Below, piece by piece: positions 55,906 to 64,000 of a stretch of DNA of 64,000 bases (within the stretch, counting starts at the first letter, position 1; each line of letters starts with the position of its first letter). A program made the translations under genes and the position numbers. The stretch comes from Candidatus Deferrimicrobiaceae bacterium. Lineage in GTDB: Bacteria > Desulfobacterota > Deferrimicrobia > Deferrimicrobiales > Deferrimicrobiaceae. The notes beneath the pieces are model-generated. The model searched no databases and was not told where the DNA came from. It was given only the letters and a program-made list of their open reading frames with translations. The DNA is taken from assembly GCA_036504035.1 (NCBI GenBank), contig DASXVV010000009.1, positions 310,001-374,000 on the forward strand, written 5' to 3'.

Positions 55906-57449
55906 GTCCTGGGTCGCGCCAGGAGATCTTGCCCGGTCATCTCGGGCGGTTGCGGAATCCGGAGGATGGCGAGCATCGTCGGCGCCACGTCGGCCAGCGC
56001 CCCGTCATCGGAGAGCCGCCCCCCCATCGCCTGCGGGTCGGCGTAGACGAAGGGCACGAGGTTGGTCGTGTGCGCCGTCATCGGCTCGCCGGTCTGCGCG
56101 TCGACCATCGTCTCGCAATTGCCGTGGTCGGCGGTCACCAGCGCCACGCCTCCGCGGGCCCACACCGCTTCGACAACGCGCTGCAGGTTGGCGTCGACCG
56201 CCGCGACCGCCCGCATCGCCGCGGGCAGGATGCCGGTGTGCCCGACCATGTCGCCGTTGGCGAAGTTGAGCACCATGGCGTCGTAAGCGCCCGAGGCGAT
56301 CTCGGCCACGGCCCGGTCGCCGACCTCGCGGGCGCTCATCTCGGGCTTGAGGTCGTAGGTGGCCACGCGCGGCGAGGGGATCATCGCCCGGGTCTCGCCG
56401 GGGAATTCCTTCTCGATGCCGCCGTTGAAGAAATAGGTGACGTGGGCGTATTTCTCGGTTTCGGCGATGCGCAGGTTGCGCACGCCGTACTCGGCGAATA
56501 CGTCGGCCAGCAAATGGGTCATCGGCTGGGGCGGGAACGCCACGGGCAGCCCGAACGTCGCGTCGTACTCGGTCATGCAGGCGTAGGAGAGCCCGAGCCG
56601 CTCGGGGCGCGGGAACCCGTCGAAGGGCTCGATCGCCAATGCCCGGGTGATCTCGCGCGCGCGGTCGGCCCGGAAGTTGAAGAAGATCACGGAGTCGCCG
56701 GGGGCGATGGCGCCGACGGGACGGCCGTCGCGGGCGATCACCGCCGGCTCCATGAACTCGTCGGTCTTGCCCGCCGCGTACGAAGCGCACACGGCGTCTG
56801 ACGGATCGGAGGCCGGGACGCCCTCGCCGCGCACCATGGCCTTGTAGGCGCGCTCGACGCGGTCCCACCGGTTGTCGCGGTCCATCGCGTAGTAGCGGCC
56901 CATGACGGTGGCAATCTCGCCCGCGCCCAGCCGCTGCATCTCGGCGCGCAGGTTGTCGACGTGGTGGATGCCGCTGGTCGGAGGGGTGTCCCGTCCGTCG
57001 AGGAGGACGTGGACGAGGATTTTGTCGAGGCCGCGCGCTTTCGCCATGCGGATGAGGGCATAGAGGTGGGTGCTCAGCGAGTGGACGCCGCCGTCGGAAA
57101 GCAGCCCGACGAGGTGGAGAGCCTTGCCATTTGCGCGCGCCGAATCCATCGCGTCGACGAAGGCGGCTTTCTCGAAGAAGTCGCCGTCGCGGATCGACTT
57201 GCTGATGCGGACGATTTCCTGGTAGACGACGCGGCCCGCGCCGAGGTTGAGGTGCCCCACCTCGGAATTGCCCATCTGGCCGGCGGGCAGGCCGACCCGC
57301 TCTTCGGATGCGTGGATGAGCGTGTGCGGAAACTCGCGCCAGAGGCGCCCGAAAAAAGGCGGATCGGCCAGGGCCACCGCATTGGCGTCGCGCGCCTGGC
57401 GGTAGCCCCAGCCGTCCATGATGATCAGTGCGACGAAGCGTCGTGACAT
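55902..57449 (-). CDS. gpmI: 2,3-bisphosphoglycerate-independent phosphoglycerate mutase
   Basis: 515 residues, normal length. The metal-site motif LIIMDGWGYR is at the N-terminus and MGNSEVGHLNLGAGRVVYQ contains the catalytic Ser. DGRDTPP and the C-terminal TADHGNCETM complete the alkaline-phosphatase-type site. It interconverts 3- and 2-phosphoglycerate. It starts one base after the enolase stop, so the two consecutive glycolytic steps are co-expressed. Confidence 0.97.
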   Translation of the reverse strand: MSRRFVALIIMDGWGYRQARDANAVALADPPFFGRLWREFPHTLIHASEERVGLPAGQMGNSEVGHLNLGAGRVVYQEIVRISKSIRDGDFFEKAAFVDAMDSARANGKALHLVGLLSDGGVHSLSTHLYALIRMAKARGLDKILVHVLLDGRDTPPTSGIHHVDNLRAEMQRLGAGEIATVMGRYYAMDRDNRWDRVERAYKAMVRGEGVPASDPSDAVCASYAAGKTDEFMEPAVIARDGRPVGAIAPGDSVIFFNFRADRAREITRALAIEPFDGFPRPERLGLSYACMTEYDATFGLPVAFPPQPMTHLLADVFAEYGVRNLRIAETEKYAHVTYFFNGGIEKEFPGETRAMIPSPRVATYDLKPEMSAREVGDRAVAEIASGAYDAMVLNFANGDMVGHTGILPAAMRAVAAVDANLQRVVEAVWARGGVALVTADHGNCETMVDAQTGEPMTAHTTNLVPFVYADPQAMGGRLSDDGALADVAPTMLAILRIPQPPEMTGQDLLARPRT

Positions 57450-57450
57450 G

Positions 57451-58860
<1,410 letters not shown>

Positions 58861-59151
58861 TTACTTCTTCTTCTTCTTGCCGCCGATCGCTTCCTTGAGG
58901 CCCTTGCCCGCGGTGAACTTGGGGAGCTTGGCGGCCGCGATCTTGATGGCAGCGCCGGTCTGGGGGTTGCGGCCCGTACGCGCCTTGCGCTCGCTCACGG
59001 AAAAGGTGCCGAAGCCCGTCAGCGCCAGCTTCTCGCCCTTCTTCAGCGTCTTTTCGACCGCCGAGAGAAAAGCGCCGAGCGCCTTTTCGGCTTCGTTCTT
59101 CTTGATGCCGGCCTCTTCCGAGATGAACGTGACCAGATCCGCTTTCGTCAT
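58861..59151 (-). CDS. HU-family DNA-binding protein
   Basis: 96 residues from the ATG at 59151. MTKADLVTFISEEAGIKKNEAEKAL, GFGTFSVSERKARTGRNPQTG and a Lys-rich end (GGKKKKK) are typical of HU. The GRNPQTG turn that intercalates DNA is intact. It bends and compacts DNA. It is a single-gene unit between the rhomboid gene and its own terminator. Confidence 0.95.
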   Translation of the reverse strand: MTKADLVTFISEEAGIKKNEAEKALGAFLSAVEKTLKKGEKLALTGFGTFSVSERKARTGRNPQTGAAIKIAAAKLPKFTAGKGLKEAIGGKKKKK

Positions 59152-59258
59152 TGCACTGCCTCCTGAAGTTTTTTTTCCTGGATCTTCTGCCGCCGGATCG
59201 GGGACGCCGGCCGGGAATCTGCAAATTCCCTTAAATAAAGCCGAATGAGCCGTGAGTG

Positions 59259-59915
59259 TCAAGATTTTTTAAAGACGTTCAGCAGGGCGATGCCGGCGAT
59301 GAAACCGCCCACGTGCGCCCACCAGGCGGTGCCCCCCGTCAGCGCCGCGCCCGTCCCAATCGAGGCCGCCCCGCTCAGGAACTGGAGCAGGAACCAGATT
59401 CCGATGAAGACATACGCGGGCAGCTCGATCAGCGGAAAGAAAAACAGCAGCGGGACCACCGCGATCACGCGGGCTCGCGGGTAGAGGAAAACGTACGCCC
59501 CGAGCACGCCGGCGACGGCGCCCGAGGCGCCGAGCGTGGGAATCATCGACTGCGGCGAAAGCACGATCTGGACGAGGAAAGACAAGTAGCCGCAGGCGAG
59601 GAAGAAAACGAGGAAGCGGAAGCGGCCGAGACGATCTTCGACATTATCGCCGAAAATGTGCAGGTAGAGCATGTTGCCGATCAGGTGGAGCCATCCCGCG
59701 TGCATGAACATCGCGGTGAAGGGGGTCGAAAGTTCCCCGAGGTCCTCGCTCCAGCGAAGCAGGAAGCGATACGGGATCACGGCGTGCGGGTAGATCGCCA
59801 GATCGTCGCCCCCCGGGAAGCGTCCGGCGAGGAAGACGCCGACGTTGGCCGCGACCAGAAGCCAAGTGACCGCAGGGAAGTGCTGCGTCGGTACCGAGTC
59901 GCGAATCGGGATGAT
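59259..59915 (-). CDS. Rhomboid family intramembrane serine protease (apparent ATC start)
   Basis: 218 residues if started at ATC 59915-59913. That start yields (M)IPIRDSVPTQHFPAVTWLL, the usual N-terminus of this rhomboid subfamily, and GGGGAGG lies seven bases upstream. A stop lies 8 codons before and there is no ATG, GTG or TTG between. The next possible start (GTG, 59780) would cut the first membrane helix. The catalytic Ser is in LGASGAVAGVLGAY and the His in HVGGFIAGIAL; HAGWLHLIGNMLYL is the conserved loop/helix. There are about six membrane helices. Confidence 0.85.
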   Translation of the reverse strand: MIPIRDSVPTQHFPAVTWLLVAANVGVFLAGRFPGGDDLAIYPHAVIPYRFLLRWSEDLGELSTPFTAMFMHAGWLHLIGNMLYLHIFGDNVEDRLGRFRFLVFFLACGYLSFLVQIVLSPQSMIPTLGASGAVAGVLGAYVFLYPRARVIAVVPLLFFFPLIELPAYVFIGIWFLLQFLSGAASIGTGAALTGGTAWWAHVGGFIAGIALLNVFKKS

Positions 59916-59965
59916 GGGACAGCCTCCCCGGTTTTTTCACCGCCAATGAAATATAATAGTCCGTT

Positions 59966-60964
59966 ATGCCCCGCAGTCGCCTGCTTTCCGTCTGCATTGC
60001 CGTATCGCTCGCCCTGCATATCGCAGCGACGGTCGTCTTCCTGCTCCTCCCGCAAGGGAAGCGCCCGCATCCCGATTTCGTGCCGGTCGAGCTGGCCGAC
60101 ATGCCGCGCGCCACCGATTTCCTGAAGCCCGAACCCGGGGCCGTGCAAGGCGCCCCCCCGCCCCCCGCGCCGGTTCCGCCGTCCACGGCGCCGAGGCCGC
60201 CGGCCCCTGCGCCTCCGCCGCGCGCAAGCACCCCGAAGGCCGCCCCGACCCCGAGCGCGCCGAAAGCCGCAGCCCCTGCGGGCGCCCCGAAAGGCGCGCC
60301 GTCCGCGACGACTTCGGCACCCGTCGCGCCCGAGCCGCCACCGCAAGCTCAGGAAAAGCCTGCGGCGGGCGCCGCCTCCGAAAAAGCAACGCCTGCTGCG
60401 GCCGAACCGGTCCCGTCGCGTGGCCCCGCCGGAAATTCTCCGACGCCGCCTCGCGCCGCGCCGAAGGCGCTCAAGGAACTATTGCCGAGGCTCGGGGCGC
60501 TGGTGCGCGCGCCCGGAGAGCCGGGCGGCCGGAGGGAGAAGCCGAACAAGGGAAGTGCGGTCGGCACCGAGTCGAAACCGAAGGAGAAGGGACTGATCAC
60601 CGAGGAGAGCGGCGGCGGGGTCCATCTGTCTTCCCTCGACTCCGACGATGTCCAGCTATTGACGTACTACGATTCGCTGCGTTTTCGCCTGGAGCAGAGG
60701 TGGAACCCATATGAGGCGTTGTCGTCGATCCGGGAAGGTCGACAGGAGACGTTCGTGGAATTCACCATCCTGAGAGACGGATCGCTCACCAATCTCAAGC
60801 TGGTCAAGAGTTCGGGCTCGAGAGCGATGGACGATTCCGTGCTGCGCGCGATCCGGAGCGCCGCGCCCTTCAACAAGCTGCCCTCTTACTATCCGAAGCC
60901 GTCACTGACGATCTACCTGACAGGAACCATCTCGGTGGAAAAAGGGATCAATCTCTATCGGTAG
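59966..60964 (+). CDS. TonB C-terminal domain protein
   Basis: 332 residues. One N-terminal membrane helix (LLSVCIAVSLALHIAATVVFLLL, with the SxxxH pattern) is followed by a Pro/Ala-rich periplasmic linker of about 150 residues. A C-terminal TonB-like domain completes it (RLEQRWNPYEALSSI, VEFTILRDGSLTNLKLVKSSGS, MDDSVLRAIRSAAPFNKLP). It would transmit proton-motive energy to outer-membrane receptors, or act as a TolA-like protein. No exbB/exbD genes are adjacent in the window. It diverges from the rhomboid gene. Confidence 0.88.
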   Translation: MPRSRLLSVCIAVSLALHIAATVVFLLLPQGKRPHPDFVPVELADMPRATDFLKPEPGAVQGAPPPPAPVPPSTAPRPPAPAPPPRASTPKAAPTPSAPKAAAPAGAPKGAPSATTSAPVAPEPPPQAQEKPAAGAASEKATPAAAEPVPSRGPAGNSPTPPRAAPKALKELLPRLGALVRAPGEPGGRREKPNKGSAVGTESKPKEKGLITEESGGGVHLSSLDSDDVQLLTYYDSLRFRLEQRWNPYEALSSIREGRQETFVEFTILRDGSLTNLKLVKSSGSRAMDDSVLRAIRSAAPFNKLPSYYPKPSLTIYLTGTISVEKGINLYR

Positions 60965-60971
60965 CCAGGGG

Positions 60972-61370
60972 TCAGGCGCCGCTGTCTTCCGGCGATCCGT
61001 AATCCTCCGACGCCATGAGGGCGTCGAGGTCGGACGGGTCGGGCATCCGTAACCGGAGGAGCCACCCCTCGCCATACGGGTCGGAGGTGGCGCGCTCGGG
61101 CGATTCGATCACGGCCGGGTTGACCTCGACCACGAAGCCCGAGACCGGCGACACCACCTCGAAGACCGACCAGGAAGACTCGATCAGGCCGACCGGCTCT
61201 CCCGCCCGCACCTCGATCCCTGCGGCCGGCATCTCGAGATAGAGCGCGTCGCCGAGATAGCCCGCCGCGATGTGGGTGATCCCCACCCGGACATTTCCGG
61301 CCTCTTCGGATACCACCCAGCTATGGGACGGGGAATACCGCCTTTCGGCCGGAACCGGGACGCGTTCCAT
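60972..61370 (-). CDS. GcvH-like protein lacking the lipoyl lysine
   Basis: 132 residues from the ATG at 61370, which overlaps the folD stop. It is clearly a glycine-cleavage H fold: HSWVVSEEAGNVRVGITHIAAGYLGDALYLEMP and VSPVSGFVVEVNPAV. At the lipoylation site, where the family has ESVKAxSD, it reads ESSWSVFEVVSP: the Lys is replaced by Trp (codon TGG). It therefore cannot carry lipoate. No gcvT or gcvP lies nearby. The link with folD (one-carbon metabolism) is suggestive; a regulatory or scaffold role is speculation. Confidence 0.82.
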   Translation of the reverse strand: MERVPVPAERRYSPSHSWVVSEEAGNVRVGITHIAAGYLGDALYLEMPAAGIEVRAGEPVGLIESSWSVFEVVSPVSGFVVEVNPAVIESPERATSDPYGEGWLLRLRMPDPSDLDALMASEDYGSPEDSGA

Positions 61371-62236
61371 CAGCCCTTGGCTGCCGCGACCTGCCGTTCG
61401 GCGGCCTCGAGCGTGTTCTGGATCAGCATCGCGATGGTCATGGGACCCACGCCGCCCGGCACCGGAGTGATCTTGCCCGCAACTTCGCTTGCCTCGGCGA
61501 ACGCGACGTCGCCGCACAACTTCCCTTCCGCGTTCCGGTTCATCCCGACATCGATGACGACAGCGCCCGGCTTGATCCAGGAGCCGCGGACCATCTCGGC
61601 CCGCCCCACGGCAGCGACCAGGACGTCGGCGCTCCGGCACACCGAAGGCAGGTCGGCCGTGCGGGAGTGGCAGATCGTCACGGTCGCGTGCTGCGCGAGC
61701 AGCAGCATGGCCATCGGCTTGCCCACGATGTTGCTGCGCCCGACCACGACCGCGTTCTTTCCCTTGAGCGCGACCCCCTCGTGCTCGAGCATCTTCATCA
61801 CGCCATACGGCGTGCACGGCAGGCAGGACACGCCGCCCGTGAACAGCCGGCCCGCGTTCATCGGGTGGAAGCCGTCGACGTCTTTCTCGGGGGAGATCGC
61901 CTCGATCACCTTGGCCTCGTCGATGGGGCCGGGCAGCGGGAGCTGCACGAGGATGCCGTTGACGGAACGGTCGGCGTTGAGCTCGGCGACCAGCGCGAGC
62001 AGCTCCCGCTCCTGGACGGTCGCCGGGAGGTCTATCTGCCGCGACAGGATACCCGCCTCGGAGCACGCCTTGCCCTTGTTGCGCACGTAGACCTGGGAGG
62101 CGGGGTCTTCGCCGACGAGTACCACCGTGAGGCAGGGGGTGATGCCGGTTCGGGCGACGAAATCCTTGACCTTGACCGCGACCTGGGCGCGGACCGACGC
62201 CGCGATGGCCTTGCCGTCGATGATCTGTGCGGGCAT
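61370..62236 (-). CDS. folD: Bifunctional methylenetetrahydrofolate dehydrogenase/cyclohydrolase FolD
   Basis: 288 residues from the ATG at 62236 (GGAGG seven bases upstream; a TTG two codons earlier is less likely). The substrate-site motif is [14 protein letters not shown], with the catalytic Lys in this stretch. [29 protein letters not shown] and [17 protein letters not shown] (cofactor loop) are typical, as is the C-terminal [13 protein letters not shown]. It interconverts methylene-, methenyl- and formyl-THF. The length is normal. Confidence 0.96.
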   Translation of the reverse strand: MPAQIIDGKAIAASVRAQVAVKVKDFVARTGITPCLTVVLVGEDPASQVYVRNKGKACSEAGILSRQIDLPATVQERELLALVAELNADRSVNGILVQLPLPGPIDEAKVIEAISPEKDVDGFHPMNAGRLFTGGVSCLPCTPYGVMKMLEHEGVALKGKNAVVVGRSNIVGKPMAMLLLAQHATVTICHSRTADLPSVCRSADVLVAAVGRAEMVRGSWIKPGAVVIDVGMNRNAEGKLCGDVAFAEASEVAGKITPVPGGVGPMTIAMLIQNTLEAAERQVAAAKG

Positions 62237-62360
62237 ATGCAATCCTCCGGGATGAATGGTGAACTCTCACTTTTACACCATTGGGCGGTATAATGGAACC
62301 AGGCCAGGAAGCCCCGTCAACCCGCCGAACGCCCCGCAACGGGGAAATGGAGGTACGGGC

Positions 62361-62873
62361 ATGTTGTCCACTGCCAGGTTCAATCCCGCAAGCCGGAAGA
62401 ATGTCACCCGCGACACCGACCCCTACATGCCTCGGAAGGCAGCACCTGCCTTGGGCGTCTGCCCAGGCTGCAACGCCGTCAGGGAGGGCCACCGCTGGAC
62501 CCTCGATCCCCGGAAGGCCCGGATGCTGATGAAGGAGGAAGGCGTGGATCGCCACCACTGCCCTGCCTGCCGGAAGATCGCCGACGGATTCCCCTTCGGC
62601 CTGGTCTCCCTCGAGGGCGGCTTCCTGGCATTCCACCACGACGAGATTCTCTGCATCGTCCGGAACGAGGAGAAGCGGGCCATGTCCACCAACCCGATGG
62701 CGCGCATCATGTCGCTCACCGAGGTCGGCGGGCGCGTCGAGATCGCGACCACCGACGAGAAGCTGGCGCAGCGGATCGGGCGGGAAGTCCACAAGGCGTG
62801 CCAGGGCGATCTCGAGTACACCTGGTCCGACTACACCAAGTTGCTCAGGGTCCGCTGGATCCGGGACGCCTGA
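62361..62873 (+). CDS. BCAM0308-like zinc-ribbon protein
   Basis: 170 residues from the ATG at 62361, preceded by ATGGAGGTACGGGC. Two CxxC knuckles, VCPGCNAVREGHRW and HHCPACRKIADGFPFG, form a treble-clef or NMD3-like zinc ribbon, followed by an alpha-beta domain (RIMSLTEVGGRVEIATTDEKLAQRIGREVHKAC). The family is conserved but poorly described. It diverges from folD; the 124-base spacer has no obvious motif. Confidence 0.7.
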   Translation: MLSTARFNPASRKNVTRDTDPYMPRKAAPALGVCPGCNAVREGHRWTLDPRKARMLMKEEGVDRHHCPACRKIADGFPFGLVSLEGGFLAFHHDEILCIVRNEEKRAMSTNPMARIMSLTEVGGRVEIATTDEKLAQRIGREVHKACQGDLEYTWSDYTKLLRVRWIRDA

Positions 62874-62909
62874 CGCCCAGATCGAAGGAACAGGCCAGAA
62901 AGCGATCGA

Positions 62910-63242
62910 TCAGGCAGTCGCCGCGGCGTTCACCCTGGCCGCCATGATGAAGTCGTTCTCATGCAGGCCGTGGATCTTGTGCGTCTGGAAAGAGACCGTG
63001 CAGTAGCCCCACCCCAGTGCGATGTCGGGATGATGCTTCTGCTCCTCCGCGATCGCGCCGACTTTCCGGGCAAACCCGAGCGCCGACACGAAATCGGGGA
63101 AACGGAAGGTCCGGGAGATCCGGGTCGACGCATCCTCGAGCGTCCATCCCGGAAGTTCCGCGATCTTCGCTTCGGACTCTACCGCCGTCAGCGGCGCGAC
63201 GCCGCCCCGACAGGGAACGCAGATCATTTCCTCGAGCTTCAT
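62910..63242 (-). CDS. Pterin-4a-carbinolamine dehydratase family protein
   Basis: 110 residues from the ATG at 63242. The active-site pattern is EEQKHHPDIALGWGYCTVSFQTHKIHGLHENDFIMA, with the HHP and the later TH of the PCD/DCoH family, and ELPGWTLEDASTRISRTF upstream. It would dehydrate the 4a-hydroxy pterin or have a related folate/molybdopterin role. It lies 32 bases after the prpD stop on the same strand. Confidence 0.88.
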   Translation of the reverse strand: MKLEEMICVPCRGGVAPLTAVESEAKIAELPGWTLEDASTRISRTFRFPDFVSALGFARKVGAIAEEQKHHPDIALGWGYCTVSFQTHKIHGLHENDFIMAARVNAAATA

Positions 63243-63274
63243 GCTTCCCACCTCCCTTGAAATGAGGCGAACGC

Positions 63275-64000
63275 TCACGGCGCCGTCGTCAGCGCCATGA
63301 ATTCGTCGACCGGCATCGCGGACAGCCGGGCCCGGTCGAGGCAAAGCGCGACGAGCGTCTCGACCCGCTCGGCCGGGAGCCGCGTCGCGAGGTTTTCGCG
63401 GGCCTTCCGCAGGAGCAGCGGCAGCGCCTCGCTTCGCCGGCGCCGGTGCCCGACGGGGTACTCGACCTCGACTCGGCAGGTCGCGCTCCCATCCCGGAAG
63501 AACACTTGGACCGCGTTGGCAATGGACCGCTTGGCGGGGTTCAGGTAGTCCTGCGAATAGCGGGGCTCCTCGACGACTTCCATCTTTTCCCGCAAGGCGT
63601 CGATGCGCGGGTCGCCCGCCACGGCGTCCTCGTAATCGTCGGCGGTCAGGCGCCCGAAGATCAGGCCGATCGCCGTCATATATTGCAGGCAATGGTCGCG
63701 GTCGGCCGGGTTGTAGAGCGGACCGCGCTTGCTGATGATGCGAACCGCCGACTCCTGCGTCTCGATGACGACCCGCCCGATCTCGCCCAGCCGCTCCCGA
63801 ACGGCCGGGTGCAGCGCCAGGGCGCACTCGACGGCCGTCTGGGCGTGGAACTCGGCCGGGAACGACACCTTAAACAGGACGTTCTCCATCACGTAAGACC
63901 CGTACGGCCGCGGACGGCTGAAGGACCCGCCCCGGAAGGAGACATCGTAGAACCCCCACTCCTTCGCGGTCAGGGCGCCCGGATATCCGGGCTCTCCCGC
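63275..64000 (-). CDS. prpD: 2-methylcitrate dehydratase PrpD, C-terminal part (cut by the window end)
   Basis: 241 codons of the 3' end remain; the frame is open up to base 64000, well upstream of the first ATG (63892). GYPGALTAKEWGFYDVSF, RPYGSYVMENVLFKVSFPAE and FHAQTAVECALALHP are highly characteristic of PrpD, with YNPADRDHCLQYM further on. PrpD dehydrates 2-methylcitrate in the methylcitrate cycle for propionate. Other prp genes should lie beyond the window end. Confidence 0.92.
   Translation of the reverse strand, partial: AGEPGYPGALTAKEWGFYDVSFRGGSFSRPRPYGSYVMENVLFKVSFPAEFHAQTAVECALALHPAVRERLGEIGRVVIETQESAVRIISKRGPLYNPADRDHCLQYMTAIGLIFGRLTADDYEDAVAGDPRIDALREKMEVVEEPRYSQDYLNPAKRSIANAVQVFFRDGSATCRVEVEYPVGHRRRRSEALPLLLRKARENLATRLPAERVETLVALCLDRARLSAMPVDEFMALTTAP

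Noticed and set aside
60972-62792. 606-codon frame across folD and the GcvH-like gene
   Set aside because: Only its last 132 codons are GcvH-like; the rest is antisense or out of frame with folD and upstream sequence.

Overview
The window is a high-GC bacterial chromosome segment, most like a metal-respiring Desulfuromonadales/Geobacter-type member of the Desulfobacterota. The evidence is multiheme c-type cytochromes with an outer-membrane porin conduit, an HdrA/MvhADG-type hydrogenase, a PEP-CTERM protein, GlnRS with a YqeY-like tail, several chemoreceptors and an HD-GYP/PilZ pair. Assignment is by family recognition only; no search was run.

Region 1 (1-10.3 kb, minus strand): an ext-type (selenite/tellurite reduction operon type) electron conduit. 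Read in transcription order it is Fic protein, chemoreceptor, rhodanese lipoprotein ExtH, porin ExtI, small ExtJ, five-heme ExtKL interrupted by an in-frame TGA that looks like selenocysteine, 12-heme lipoprotein ExtS, ~10-heme ExtM, and the first 62 codons of a Rieske-like ExtO cut by the window edge.

Region 2 (10.4-27.1 kb): a sulfur-assimilation unit (metY, Rrf2 regulator, cysK) with a visible promoter/operator; chorismate mutase coupled to a lone DAHP-synthase N-terminal domain; a multicopper oxidase with a PEP-CTERM protein; glnS; and an operon of [NiFe]-hydrogenase (mvhG, mvhA), maturation protease, hdrA, mvhD, a TusA-like protein and a chemoreceptor. A tRNA-Asp follows.

Region 3 (27.1-34.6 kb): outer-membrane beta-barrel protein, DUF1848 protein, SbcCD nuclease and a VapBC-like toxin-antitoxin pair.

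Region 4 (34.7-46.9 kb): a ~12.1 kb integrative island in the 3' half of tRNA-Val(UAC), bounded by 99-bp direct repeats (97/99 identical). It carries a tyrosine recombinase, AlpA-like regulator, a 46-codon coupled ORF, primase-helicase, iteron-like inverted pairs, small hypothetical genes and, in a strikingly AT-rich block, a three-gene cargo: a large helical sensor kinase, a stand-alone receiver and a receiver fused to a nucleoside phosphorylase. This matches the architecture of the Detocs anti-phage two-component system (DtcA, DtcB, DtcC), whose effector degrades ATP. The island backbone resembles a capsid-less phage satellite.

Region 5 (46.9-64 kb): core chromosome. It holds a saccharopine-dehydrogenase-like oxidoreductase, the tig-clpP-clpX-lon proteostasis cluster, tRNA-Leu, eno-gpmI followed by an unusual REC/HD-GYP/REC/PATAN protein and a PilZ protein, HU, a rhomboid protease with an apparent ATC start, a TonB-like protein, folD with a GcvH-like protein lacking the lipoyl lysine, a zinc-ribbon protein, a PCD-family protein and the 3' part of prpD.
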